From: Flavobacterium plurextorum
Lineage (GTDB): Bacteria > Bacteroidota > Bacteroidia > Flavobacteriales > Flavobacteriaceae
Assembly (NCBI RefSeq): GCF_002217395.1
Contig: NZ_MUHD01000021.1
Location: forward strand, 62,001-126,000
DNA length: 64,000 nucleotides
Reading direction: 5' to 3'
In this document: positions 41,817 to 50,783 of the stretch, piece after piece
How the letters are laid out: every line of letters begins with the position of its first letter
Numbering within the stretch: the first letter of the stretch is position 1
Made by a program: the position numbers and the translations under genes
The notes under the pieces: model-generated
Told to the model about the DNA's origin: nothing
Database searches by the model: none
What the model saw: only the letters and a program-made list of their open reading frames with translations

Positions 41817-44417
41817 ATGAATTATTATAAAAAACACAGCTGGTTTCATTTTGCCGTGATTGTTATCCTGTGTACTGCAGTAAGTGCAAATTGTCAGATA
41901 AAAAAAACAATACTGCCTGATAGTTTATTTTCTACTTTTTATCATCAGCGCGTTTCTCATTTTAGAACGCTGCCTTTGACAAAAAATGACATTGTTTTTG
42001 TTGGAAACAGTATTACAAATGGTGCAGAATGGGCTGAGTTATTTGCGGATAATCGTATAAAAAACCGTGGAATAAGCAGTGATGTAAGCGCTGCAGTTTT
42101 GAATCGAATTGATGAAATTGCCATCAGAAAACCAGCAAAGGTTTTTTTGTTGATTGGAGTTAATGATTTGTCAAGGAATATTTCGACCGATAGTATTTTT
42201 AAAAATATTGCAAAAATAGTTTCGTATTTAAAACAAGAATCTCCCTCGACAAAATTGTTTGTACAAAGTATATTACCTGTAAATGATTTCTATAAAAAAT
42301 TTGAAAGTCATACGAGTAAAGGAGAACAGATAAAACGCTTAAATGCTGTTTTGAAGCAAAATTCTACCGTTTATCATTATACCTATATTGATTTACATGC
42401 TTCCTTTTGTGATGAAAACGGAAAGTTAGTAAAAGAGTTAACAAATGACGGTTTGCATCTTAAAGGAGACGGTTATTTATTATGGAAACATTTAGTTTAT
42501 CCTTATGTTTTTGATCTCGAATCAAAGCCTTCATTATTGCCAAAACCACAGCAGTTGAAATGGAATACAGGTGCTTTTTCATTAACTGCAGAAACAGCAA
42601 TTCTATTTGATGATCCAGTTTTAGAGAAAGAAGCTTTGATCCTGAAAGAAGCTATGGGGCAAAAAGGGTTGAGAGTAAAATTGACCAATAAAACGGCATA
42701 CAATCAAAAATATATTCAGTTGCATTTTGGGAATGTTTCTGTTCCAAAAAATCAATCTGAGGCATATCACTTAGAAACCACATCAGATAAAATAATTCTT
42801 ACCGCTAATACTTCGCAGGGAATTTTTAATGGTATTCAAACCTTACTGCAATTAATGCGGGATAATACTTTTGTAGATGCTTCTGATATTACCGATTGGC
42901 CTGCTTTTGCTTGGCGCGGTTTTATGGTTGATGTAGGAAGAAATTATCAGTCGGTTAAACTCTTGAAACAGCAAATAGATGTTATGGCGGCTTATAAATT
43001 AAATATCTTTCATTTTCATCCTACAGAAGATATTGCATGGCGTTTGCAAAGTAAGTTATATCCGCAGTTAACAGCTCCAGAATATATGCTTCGTGATAAA
43101 GGAGAATATTATACAGAGAGCGATTTAAAAGAGCTTATTAAGTATTGTAAAGAACGATACATAACTTTAGTCCCTGAAATTGACATGCCTGGACATAGTG
43201 CAGCATTCAAAAGAGCAATGGGAGTCGATATGCAAAGCGATGCAGGTCTGGAAATTGTAAAAAATATAATCAAAGAATTTTGTGCAACTTATGATGTTCC
43301 TTATTTGCATTTAGGTGCTGACGAAGTTAAAATAACCAATCAGAAATTTTTGCCGGAAGTTATTGCTTTGGCTGAAAGTTTAGGTAAAAAAGTAATAGGA
43401 TGGGAGCCTGGAGGGAATTTTAATGATGGAGTAATTCGTCAGCTTTGGATGGAAGGTGCGGCGAGCGTGAGTAAGAATAAAAATATAAAATATTTAGATT
43501 CTAGACATCTGTATTTAAATCATATGGATCCTTTAGAAAGTGTTATTACTATTTTTAATCGACAGATATGTAATTTAACCGAAGGCAATGAAAATGCTTT
43601 AGGAGGCACTGTCTGCGTATGGAATGATAGAGCAGTGGCGAATGAAGAAGATGTTATGAAAATGAATCCAGTTTATCCAGGCATGCTGGCTTTTGCAGAA
43701 CGCAGTTGGCGTGGCGGTGGTTATGCAGGCTGGACGGCAGTTATTGGTCAGTCAGAAACCGAAAAAGCACAAGCATTTATAGAGTTTGAAAATCGTTTAT
43801 TAGATCAAAAAAAACAATATTTTAAAGACTTGTCTTTTAATTATGTTAAGCAAGGCGATTTAGTTTGGGATATTTATGGACCTTATGATAATAAAGGTGA
43901 TTTAGCCAAAGCTTTTTCATTCGAAAAACAGTCATTTACTGCAGTGAAAGAAAAGCCTGTTTACAAAGCTGTTGGCGGTACTTTGGTTATGAGACATTGG
44001 TGGGCGCCGCAAATCTCTGGCGTCATCGAGAAACCGCAGGAAAATACAACTTGGTATGCTCAAACTCAAATTTGGAGTGATGAAGATAAAGAGCAGGAAT
44101 TTTGGATAGGCTTTAATAATTTATCACGTTCAATGAGTACAGATTCGCCGGCTGCTGGTACTTGGAATAATTTAAATAGCGCAGTTTGGGTGAATAATTT
44201 ATTGGTAAATCCGCCAATTTGGAAACATCCTGATATGAAAGGTAATTCAGAGATTCCATTGGTTGATGAAGGATATGAGTTTAGAGATCCAACAAAAATC
44301 ACACTGAAAAAAGGCTGGAATACCGTGAGAGTTAAACTGCCTGTTGGAGGTTTTAAAGGTAAAGATTGGCAAAACCCAGTAAAGTGGATGTTTACTTTTG
44401 TTAAAGTAAATGAGTAA
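41817..44417 (+). CDS. SGNH esterase / GH20 beta-N-acetylhexosaminidase fusion
   Basis: An 866-residue exported two-enzyme protein. A signal peptide (to about residue 25) is followed by an SGNH hydrolase domain (~55-235): block I FVGNSITNG with Ser65, block III GVND with Asn116, and block V DGLHL with Asp211 and His214. Then comes a GH20 N-terminal-like domain (~240-360) and the GH20 barrel (~365-660), with the catalytic pair Asp502-Glu503 in LHLGADEV. A C-terminal beta region (~690-866) completes it. The usual GH20 loop HxTDDxGW is HPTEDIAW here. It probably de-O-acetylates and removes terminal N-acetylhexosamines from a glycan taken up by the adjacent SusCD. The glycan is not known. Confidence 0.88.
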   Translation: MNYYKKHSWFHFAVIVILCTAVSANCQIKKTILPDSLFSTFYHQRVSHFRTLPLTKNDIVFVGNSITNGAEWAELFADNRIKNRGISSDVSAAVLNRIDEIAIRKPAKVFLLIGVNDLSRNISTDSIFKNIAKIVSYLKQESPSTKLFVQSILPVNDFYKKFESHTSKGEQIKRLNAVLKQNSTVYHYTYIDLHASFCDENGKLVKELTNDGLHLKGDGYLLWKHLVYPYVFDLESKPSLLPKPQQLKWNTGAFSLTAETAILFDDPVLEKEALILKEAMGQKGLRVKLTNKTAYNQKYIQLHFGNVSVPKNQSEAYHLETTSDKIILTANTSQGIFNGIQTLLQLMRDNTFVDASDITDWPAFAWRGFMVDVGRNYQSVKLLKQQIDVMAAYKLNIFHFHPTEDIAWRLQSKLYPQLTAPEYMLRDKGEYYTESDLKELIKYCKERYITLVPEIDMPGHSAAFKRAMGVDMQSDAGLEIVKNIIKEFCATYDVPYLHLGADEVKITNQKFLPEVIALAESLGKKVIGWEPGGNFNDGVIRQLWMEGAASVSKNKNIKYLDSRHLYLNHMDPLESVITIFNRQICNLTEGNENALGGTVCVWNDRAVANEEDVMKMNPVYPGMLAFAERSWRGGGYAGWTAVIGQSETEKAQAFIEFENRLLDQKKQYFKDLSFNYVKQGDLVWDIYGPYDNKGDLAKAFSFEKQSFTAVKEKPVYKAVGGTLVMRHWWAPQISGVIEKPQENTTWYAQTQIWSDEDKEQEFWIGFNNLSRSMSTDSPAAGTWNNLNSAVWVNNLLVNPPIWKHPDMKGNSEIPLVDEGYEFRDPTKITLKKGWNTVRVKLPVGGFKGKDWQNPVKWMFTFVKVNE

Positions 44418-44420
44418 TAA

Positions 44421-44888
44421 TTAATGCTTTCTAGAAAATAAATTTTCTACCACCCAAGCCGGGCCAATTAATAAAAACTGAAGATCTTTCAAGAAAGAAG
44501 GTTTCTTGCCTTCAATATTGTGCCCGTAAAATTGCCCAATCCAAGCAATTACAAACACGCCAATTGAGAAAATCCATAACGGAAAAACCTGTCTGATATA
44601 ATAATTCGCAATTAAACAAAGAGCCGAAAAAATGGCAATTTTAATCGCCATTGCAATCGATAATCGGATGTAGAAAATTAGAACAAAGAGTAAAACGACA
44701 AATGCCCAGTTCTCGATAAGCGGAGCATTTAGTTTTAGCGTATTTGCAATTAAGCCGCTTGGAATACTCATTAATAAACCAACAATAGAAAAGAAAATCG
44801 CGGGCACACAAATATAATGTATCGCTTTGTTCTTTGGGTTTTGGTGACTTACAGCATATTCAGTAAACCATTGCTCTAATGTTCTCAT
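44421..44888 (-). CDS. Mpo1-like (DUF962) membrane protein
   Basis: A 155-residue polytopic protein of the Mpo1/YGL010w family, whose yeast member is an iron-dependent dioxygenase that shortens 2-hydroxy fatty acids. Family features are EYAVSHQNPKNKAIHYICVP near the start (His15, His25), several membrane helices, and GQFYGHNIEGKKPSFLKDL near the end with another conserved His. Bacterial function is not established. It converges closely on the GH20 gene, with 3 bases between the stops. Confidence 0.85.
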   Translation of the reverse strand: MRTLEQWFTEYAVSHQNPKNKAIHYICVPAIFFSIVGLLMSIPSGLIANTLKLNAPLIENWAFVVLLFVLIFYIRLSIAMAIKIAIFSALCLIANYYIRQVFPLWIFSIGVFVIAWIGQFYGHNIEGKKPSFLKDLQFLLIGPAWVVENLFSRKH

Positions 44889-45028
44889 TCTCTTTGGATT
44901 TAGGTATTTGTAAATCTAGTAAAATTTTCTTTTGATTTTACTTGTTCAGTTTCGAATGTTTTATTGAGAATGGCAATAATAAATAGGCAGATAGAATTTA
45001 TAAAACTGTAATTCTAGATCTGTTTTTT

Positions 45029-46285
45029 TTAGTTAAGAACTTCCGTTTGTAATTTATTGCACTCATTATAATTAAAAACGCCATCCCACAATTCGTCAAT
45101 CTTTATAAGTGCTTCGTTTAACGGAATAACGTTCCATTTTCCATTGGTTTCTATTCCGATGCCAATACTTTTCAATTTCGACAAAGCATCATTAACATCA
45201 AAATCTAATTCCGTTTTTAAGTGCGCAGCAAACCAAGTCTCGATCTGTAAATCTAATTCTTGTGCGCTTAGCGGATGCTGGCTTCTGCTTAAAAAAGAAT
45301 AAGCCAAAATGGTTTCTTTTAAAGCTTCTTCTTCAGATGAATTTAAAAGCGAATAAAAAGCGCCGCTGTTGTTTCCTAGATTTTTGAAATACAAACTGTC
45401 AGAAAGCATTTTAGAATATCTGATTTTTTTATTTACAAAATTGTTGTACTGACGAAAACAGTAAGCAGACAATATTCCTAAAGCAATCAAACCTTGATTT
45501 AAAGATGTTTTACTGTTTAGTAAATCGATGGTTTCACCTGTTTCATAAGCGTCATACATATTAATTAAAGCAGGAATTACTTTAGCGCTTAATAAGGAAA
45601 GACCTCCAAAAAGTCCAGGTACCCAAAGCAGTAATTTGTCCTTTAAAGACATTTTTGGAATGGCATTTGGGAAAATAGTTTCAAGGTCGTTTTTAGGAAC
45701 ACGTTTAAAGATTTTTAATGCGATCGAACCCGGATCAATCGGCATTTTTCCCAGTTTAACTTTCTTTTCGCTTAAATAATCAGCCTCATTATAATTAAGA
45801 AAAATCATAACTCGATCGTAATATTCAATTTCAACCTCTTTTTTCCAGAAAATATATTTCGAAACTTTTTCTTTAGCCTTATGATGACCGCGAACATATA
45901 ATTCGTAATCTTTAAAAGCATTAAAATCAATCGATAAATCAAGTCCAATCAAGTCAGATTCTTTAAAAGCAACTTCTAAAGTTTCTTTGTTTATGCGATG
46001 GTAATTGCCGCGTTCTAAAACCGTGAGTAAAGTACTTTTGAAAACAGAGAAATCACTTTTTCCAATAAAACCCTCGCGTTCTTTTTCGCTCAAATCAGGA
46101 TCAAAAAGAGAGTAATTTTGTTTTAGATTTCGATTCAGATTAAAAGATTCATAATGATAGTAATGTTCTATAATGTCGAATAATTTTTTAAAATCGGCTG
46201 TTTTTTGTGAGTCCTTAGCGAAAGCAGTAATTTGTTGTTCGAGTAAAAATTCCTTGTTAAAAGGAATGTAATGTTCTCGTGTCAT
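45029..46285 (-). CDS. TMEM143/DUF3754-like membrane protein
   Basis: A 418-residue protein resembling the TMEM143 family (DUF3754). A soluble N-terminal ~210 residues start with EHYIPFNKEFLLEQQ and include RDxxMIFLNY-like strand VMIFLNYNEADY. Two membrane helices follow near 220-240 and 260-275, then YNNFVNKKIRYSKMLSDSLYFKNLGNNSGAF, which is the most conserved stretch of the family. A C-terminal helical region ends it. Function unknown. It is monocistronic on the minus strand. Confidence 0.75.
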   Translation of the reverse strand: MTREHYIPFNKEFLLEQQITAFAKDSQKTADFKKLFDIIEHYYHYESFNLNRNLKQNYSLFDPDLSEKEREGFIGKSDFSVFKSTLLTVLERGNYHRINKETLEVAFKESDLIGLDLSIDFNAFKDYELYVRGHHKAKEKVSKYIFWKKEVEIEYYDRVMIFLNYNEADYLSEKKVKLGKMPIDPGSIALKIFKRVPKNDLETIFPNAIPKMSLKDKLLLWVPGLFGGLSLLSAKVIPALINMYDAYETGETIDLLNSKTSLNQGLIALGILSAYCFRQYNNFVNKKIRYSKMLSDSLYFKNLGNNSGAFYSLLNSSEEEALKETILAYSFLSRSQHPLSAQELDLQIETWFAAHLKTELDFDVNDALSKLKSIGIGIETNGKWNVIPLNEALIKIDELWDGVFNYNECNKLQTEVLN

Positions 46286-46683
46286 ATCGATTTTTTGGGC
46301 TTTAATTGTGAAGTATATATGTAACGCAAAAATACTGCTCCAAATTTGATTTTTTAAGTTTTTTTAGAAAGGAATAAAGATTTTCATAGCCACTTAATTT
46401 GAAACTGGAATCAGTATAAAAAGACAAAAGCCGTAAAGAAATTTCTTTACGGCCTTGACTTCCTTGAGAGATTACCTTAGATATGTGCGGATCAGTTACA
46501 TACCTAAAATCGTTTCTATTGCATGAATAGATTTGCATCGACCCTTCTTATATTTTTTGTGCAGAGAGTTAGGATTCTTCTGTATTATGTTATAAGCACT
46601 ATTATGGAGACTAGTGTAGGGTCTGTTTTATGTGTAATTTGTTTTTTAGAGGTTTAAATTCTGATATTTTTTGATGAAGGCTG
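46286..46683. other. Spacer containing a 24-base perfect palindrome
   Basis: The palindrome GCCGTAAAGAAATTTCTTTACGGC occupies 46430-46453. On the minus strand it is followed by TTTTGTCTTTTT and could terminate the small gene at 46684. A 78-codon minus-strand frame (46302-46538) runs through it and has no other support, so I do not call it. The remainder shows nothing recognisable. Confidence 0.6.
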
Positions 46684-46905
46684 CTATTTTTTCACATCCT
46701 TTAATTGGCTTATTTGGCTGGCCATTAGTTTTTTATACTCATTAACAAGCTTGGAATATTCAGCTTTAATAAGGTCGCAAGTAATCCCGTTTCTGTCACC
46801 TCGAATGGACTTTCGAATATAGTCGTAAGAATATCCGTATCTATTTTTGATAATCTTTAAGACATCTTGGTTGTAACTCGGTTTAGTTTTTATATTTTTG
46901 TCCAT
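46684..46905 (-). CDS. Small basic protein divergent from the HTH gene
   Basis: A 73-residue, Lys/Tyr-rich protein with a helical pattern (VLKIIKNRYGYSYDYIRKSI, then DLIKAEYSKLVNEYKKLM). The first helices could form a helix-turn-helix-like element. Not assignable to a family by eye. It is transcribed away from the HTH gene, with 90 bases between the starts, which resembles a phage Cro/repressor arrangement. It is followed by the palindrome at 46430. Confidence 0.6.
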   Translation of the reverse strand: MDKNIKTKPSYNQDVLKIIKNRYGYSYDYIRKSIRGDRNGITCDLIKAEYSKLVNEYKKLMASQISQLKDVKK

Positions 46906-46995
46906 TGCTTAATTTGTATTAAAAACGAGACAAATATAGTAAGATATTTCTTAATTACCAAATAAATAGAATATTTTCTAATAAAATAATGAATT

Positions 46996-47385
46996 ATGTC
47001 AGAAAACACCTTACAGAGAATAAAACAATATCTTGATTACAAAGATATTAGGGTTAGTGCTTTTGAGAGAGAGATTGGTATGTCTAACGGTTCTTTTGCA
47101 AGCCAATTAAAAAAAAATAAAACAATTGGGCTGGATAAGTTCGAAAATATTCTAAGAAGATATTCGGATATCAATCTCGAATGGCTTTTAAAAGGTACAG
47201 GTCACATGATAAATTTAGACGCTTTTCGTGACGAACCTGTTATATATTACAAAACCGAGAAGTTAGATAAAGATGAAGCTGTCAATTATAAAGATCTTGC
47301 AGAAGCTCGAAAAGAGACAATTGAAAGTCTTCAAAAAGTAATTCAATATTTAGAAGCGCAAATTGCAGAAGGAGAACAGAGATAA
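46996..47385 (+). CDS. Helix-turn-helix DNA-binding protein
   Basis: A 129-residue regulator. The HTH at ~18-60 (ISAFEREIG-like segment VSAFEREIGMSNGSFASQL) is followed by LDKFENILRRYSDINLEWLLKGTG, the usual ending of phage-type repressor N-domains. A coiled C-terminal segment (~85-128) would dimerise. It lacks a peptidase domain, so it is not LexA-like. The divergent 73-codon gene is its likely partner or target. Such proteins are frequent in Flavobacterium outside prophages. Confidence 0.8.
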   Translation: MSENTLQRIKQYLDYKDIRVSAFEREIGMSNGSFASQLKKNKTIGLDKFENILRRYSDINLEWLLKGTGHMINLDAFRDEPVIYYKTEKLDKDEAVNYKDLAEARKETIESLQKVIQYLEAQIAEGEQR

Positions 47386-47717
47386 GAAGTTGTATTTTTA
47401 ACGGTTTCCGTGACACACTTTTTTATTAAAAGTGAAATGGGATTGATTTAGATTTGATTCTGTAATAAGAAGAGAGTGCAGCAGTGTAAAAACGTGTAAA
47501 AACAGGTATAAATACCTAGTTGTTTATATTGCTTTTATAAATAATTTTGGACTCTAATTTCTTATAAAAGTCAAAAATAGATTATGATAAATTTTATTCT
47601 CACTGCTTTAGTTTTACTATTAAAGCAGTTGTTCTAAGTTAAAATTTTCTTTATTGCTTTTTTTATAGAACAAAGCAATGTTCACTTTATGGGCATTATT
47701 TTTTACATTTGTGCCCT
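47386..47717. other. Spacer between HTH gene and sulP
   Basis: AT-rich, with no gene. It contains short palindromic words (GGTATAAATACC at 47504) and the TACATTTG promoter just before sulP. Confidence 0.5.
47704..47711 (+). promoter_or_regulatory. Probable -7 element for sulP
   Basis: TACATTTG matches TAnnTTTG and ends 6 bases before the ATG at 47718, so transcription would start at or next to the start codon (leaderless mRNA). Confidence 0.55.
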
Positions 47718-49247
47718 ATGAAAAAAGCTTTTCAACTCTTCGATTTTACTCAAAAAGTCAACTACAAAAATGAAATTTTAGCGGGTTTAACCGTTGCAAT
47801 GACAATGATTCCAGAATCTTTGTCATTTGCAATTTTGGCTGGATTTCCGCCTTTAGTTGGTTTGTATGCCGCTTTTATTGCAGGATTAGTTACTGCAGTT
47901 TTTGGCGGAAGACCAGGAATGATTTCTGGAGGCGCAGGAGCAACAGTGATTGTTTTAATTGCCCTAATGAAATCGCACGGATTAGAATATGTTTTTGCAG
48001 CGGTTGCGCTTGGCGGACTGGTGCAAATCGCCGTTGGACTTTTTAAACTCGGAAAGTTTATTCGGTTAGTCCCTCAGCCCGTTATGTTTGGTTTCGTAAA
48101 CGGATTAGCGGTTGTGATTTTTATGTCGCAGCTCGAGCAGTTTAAAACTATTGTAAATGGCGAAACAACTTGGCTGCAAGGAACGCCTTTGTATATAATG
48201 TTAGGTTTAACCGCCCTTACAATTAGTATTGTTCTGCTTTTTCCAAAAATTACAAAAGCAGTTCCTGCTTCTTTAGTGGCAATTATGGTAGTGTTTGCCA
48301 TTGTGCTTATCTTTAATATTGAAACTAAAACAGTCGAAGATATTGCTTCGGTTCAAGGTGGATTTCCTCCGTTTCATATTCCTAATATTCCTTTTTCTTT
48401 CGAAACCCTTAAAGTCATATTTCCATATTCTGTAATAGTCGCAGCTGTTGGTTTGACAGAGGGTTTGCTTACGCTCAATCTTGTCGACGAAATTACAGGA
48501 ACACGAGGAAATAGTAATCGCGAATGTATTGCGCAAGGAAGTTCAAATATCTTAAACGGCTTCTTTTTCGGAATGGGCGGCTGTCCAATGATTGCACAAA
48601 CTTTAGTAAATCTTGGTGCAGGATCCAGAGCAAGACTTTCTGGAATTATTGCTGCTTTGACAATTTTACTGATTGTACTTTTTGGAGCGCCGGTTATTGG
48701 TAAATTACCTATGGCAGCTTTAGTTGGTGTTATGATGATGGTTGCGATTACAACATTTGAATGGTCGAGTTTCAGAATTATCAATAAAATGCCTAAACAT
48801 GATATTTTTGTTGGTGTTTTGGTTGCCCTTGTTACAATTGTTTTACATAATCTAGCTTTAGCAGTTCTAATTGGAGTAATTATTTCTGCCTTAGTTTTTG
48901 CTTGGGAAAGCGCCAAAAGAATTCGAGCTAGACAGTATATTGATGAAAACGGAATAAAACACTACGAAATTTTTGGTCCGTTATTTTTTGGGTCGATAGC
49001 AGCTTTTATGGAGAAATTCGACATTAAAAACGACCCAGATCATATTATTATTGATTTTAAGGAAAGCCGTGTTTCTGATATGTCAGCGATCGAAGCTTTG
49101 AATAATTTGACAAAAAAATACAGTCAAGTAAACAAAGTTGTAGAATTGCAGTATTTAAGTGCAGACTGCAGGCAATTGCTTCAAAATGCCAATGCTGTTA
49201 TTAATGTGAATATAATTGAAGATCCGACGTATAAAGTGGTGTCCTGA
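47718..49247 (+). CDS. SulP-family anion transporter with STAS domain
   Basis: A 509-residue SLC26/SulP permease, transporting sulfate, bicarbonate or another anion. The start motif is followed by TVAMTMIPESLSFAILAGF (first transmembrane helix with the conserved Pro), GLYAAFIAGLVTAVFGGRPG, and about 12-14 helices. A cytoplasmic STAS domain (~410-505) ends it, with DFKESRVSDMSAIEALNNL as its phosphorylatable loop region. A TTG at 47709 could extend the frame by three codons but the ATG is favoured. The transported ion cannot be told from sequence. Confidence 0.93.
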   Translation: MKKAFQLFDFTQKVNYKNEILAGLTVAMTMIPESLSFAILAGFPPLVGLYAAFIAGLVTAVFGGRPGMISGGAGATVIVLIALMKSHGLEYVFAAVALGGLVQIAVGLFKLGKFIRLVPQPVMFGFVNGLAVVIFMSQLEQFKTIVNGETTWLQGTPLYIMLGLTALTISIVLLFPKITKAVPASLVAIMVVFAIVLIFNIETKTVEDIASVQGGFPPFHIPNIPFSFETLKVIFPYSVIVAAVGLTEGLLTLNLVDEITGTRGNSNRECIAQGSSNILNGFFFGMGGCPMIAQTLVNLGAGSRARLSGIIAALTILLIVLFGAPVIGKLPMAALVGVMMMVAITTFEWSSFRIINKMPKHDIFVGVLVALVTIVLHNLALAVLIGVIISALVFAWESAKRIRARQYIDENGIKHYEIFGPLFFGSIAAFMEKFDIKNDPDHIIIDFKESRVSDMSAIEALNNLTKKYSQVNKVVELQYLSADCRQLLQNANAVINVNIIEDPTYKVVS

Positions 49248-49256
49248 GAATGAGAT

Positions 49257-49499
49257 AATGTGGCAATTAGAAAATTTGATAATTATATGTAGAATAATGT
49301 ATTTGTAGAAGCACACTGCAGTGCGTCTACGTAACATATATAAAAAAAAAGAAACCCGACAGATTTTAAAACCTGTCGGGTTTCTTTTTTTGCCTAGCTG
49401 AGCGGAGTCGAAGCTCTTGCTAATTCGAGTGCTTTTCAGTTTCGATCAATTTGATAATTAGATTATTATCTAATTATCAAATTTTCTAATTGCCACATT
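49257..49499. repeat. 243-base element with perfect 29-base inverted ends
   Basis: 49257-49285 (AATGTGGCAATTAGAAAATT...) is the exact reverse complement of 49471-49499. The element fills the whole gap between the converging sulP and phosphodiesterase stops. Inside are an imperfect palindrome at 49305-49330 (GTAGAAGCAC/GTGCGTCTAC), a terminator at 49342-49391, a CTGAGCG-type unit at 49396-49416 and a palindrome around TTGATAATTAGA. It carries no open frame, so it has the form of a MITE-like element. Confidence 0.85.
49342..49391. terminator. Bidirectional terminator inside the inverted-repeat element
   Basis: AAAGAAACCCGACAG and CTGTCGGGTTTCTTT pair, with A and T runs on either side. It can terminate both converging genes. 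Confidence 0.9.
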
Positions 49500-49505
49500 C
49501 TATAA

Positions 49506-50705
49506 TTAACGAAGCATCGATTTTACATCGTTGAACTTTCCATCAATTTCCCCAATCTGCAAGCCTAAAATATGAGCAATTAAAGGGTAAACAGAAACGT
49601 TTTGAAAAGTTTTTACCGTTTTATCAACTTTAAATGCTGGGCCTTTTGCATAGAAAATGGCATGCATATCTTTCTCATTATTGTCATAACCGTGCGTTCC
49701 GCCTTTTATATTTTGACTTTCTTTATTGACTAAACTGTATCCTTTTTTTGCTTCGATAACAAAATCATGCACACGCGGATTGGTGCCGTAATGAAGTCGT
49801 TTTGGAACTTCAGTTGATTTCCAAAACTTAATGTGCGGTACTTTTTTTAAGGCTTTTGCAATTGAATCTTGACAGCCGGCTTTTGCCTGAAGACTCATAA
49901 TTGGGTTAATTACAGCTTTGTATCCAAGCCATTCTGGTTTTAAATAATCTAAAACAGCCACTTTTTTATCATTGCTGATGCTCGCCATTCCGTGATCTGA
50001 AACAATAATCAAATTGATTTTTTTTCCAATTTCTAATTGATCTAATCTTCGTGATATTGCACCCATAATCGAGTCCATTTTTATTACTGCTTTTTTAGTC
50101 TCTGCCGATGATGGTCCAAAGTTGTGACCTGTGTGATCTGGTTCATCGAAATACAAAGTTACAAGATGAGGTCGTTGCTTTTCTGGAAGCTGAAGCCATT
50201 TCATGACAGTATCGATTCGAGCTCCGTATGGAATTTTACCATCGTATTTTTTAAAATAACTTGGATTTCTTTTATCAATATCAGAGCCAGGCCAGAAAAA
50301 AGAAGCTGTTTTTACACCTTGCTGTTCAGCTAGATTCCAAATAGGATTTCCGCCATAATAGCGAGAATCACTTTTTGCATCGCTTGATAGTGAGAAAGAT
50401 TCGTTTAAAGCAGCATCATAAAAAACATTATTGATTATACCATGGTGATCTGGATAAAGTCCGGTAACAATGGAATAGTGATTTGGAAAAGTTTTACTTG
50501 GATAAGAAGGTTTCATTGATTTTGCATGAACGCCCTCAGCTGCAATTTGCTTTAAATTTTGAAGCTTAAAGTGTTTCGCATAATCCCAGCGAAATCCATC
50601 CATAGAAACTAAAACTACATAAGAATCTTTGTTAGTTTGAGCTTGTAAAAAAGTAGTAAGAAGTAAGAGTGTAAAAGATAATAGGTGAGTTGTGAATTTT
50701 CTCAT
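49506..50705 (-). CDS. Ectonucleotide pyrophosphatase/phosphodiesterase-type enzyme
   Basis: An exported 399-residue member of the alkaline-phosphatase superfamily, NPP type, which hydrolyses nucleotide or phospholipid phosphodiesters. Signal peptide to ~22 (TTFLQAQ). Metal and nucleophile motifs are LVSMDGFRWDY (first Asp), PSKTFPNHYS (Thr nucleophile), FDEPDHTGHNFGP (Asp/His ligands), IVSDHGM and a terminal-region GTHGYDN. All expected two-zinc ligands appear present. The substrate is unknown. Converges on sulP. Confidence 0.9.
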   Translation of the reverse strand: MRKFTTHLLSFTLLLLTTFLQAQTNKDSYVVLVSMDGFRWDYAKHFKLQNLKQIAAEGVHAKSMKPSYPSKTFPNHYSIVTGLYPDHHGIINNVFYDAALNESFSLSSDAKSDSRYYGGNPIWNLAEQQGVKTASFFWPGSDIDKRNPSYFKKYDGKIPYGARIDTVMKWLQLPEKQRPHLVTLYFDEPDHTGHNFGPSSAETKKAVIKMDSIMGAISRRLDQLEIGKKINLIIVSDHGMASISNDKKVAVLDYLKPEWLGYKAVINPIMSLQAKAGCQDSIAKALKKVPHIKFWKSTEVPKRLHYGTNPRVHDFVIEAKKGYSLVNKESQNIKGGTHGYDNNEKDMHAIFYAKGPAFKVDKTVKTFQNVSVYPLIAHILGLQIGEIDGKFNDVKSMLR

Positions 50706-50783
50706 TTTGTAATTTTAATAGAACTGCAAAGGTAGAAATAACAGATTTTTTAAAGAAAAAGAGAATGTTAAATAAAAAAGCTT

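Noticed and set aside
46302..46538. 78-codon minus-strand frame
   Set aside because: It runs through a 24-base perfect palindrome with a T-rich tail and shows no recognisable protein features or operon context. More likely a chance frame.
46684..47385. Prophage remnant
   Set aside because: Only a repressor-like gene and a small divergent gene are present. No integrase, structural or lysis genes lie nearby.
48374..48916. 180-codon minus-strand frame inside sulP
   Set aside because: It lies entirely antisense to a strongly conserved transporter gene and reads as low-complexity Ile/Pro/Thr sequence, typical of a shadow frame.
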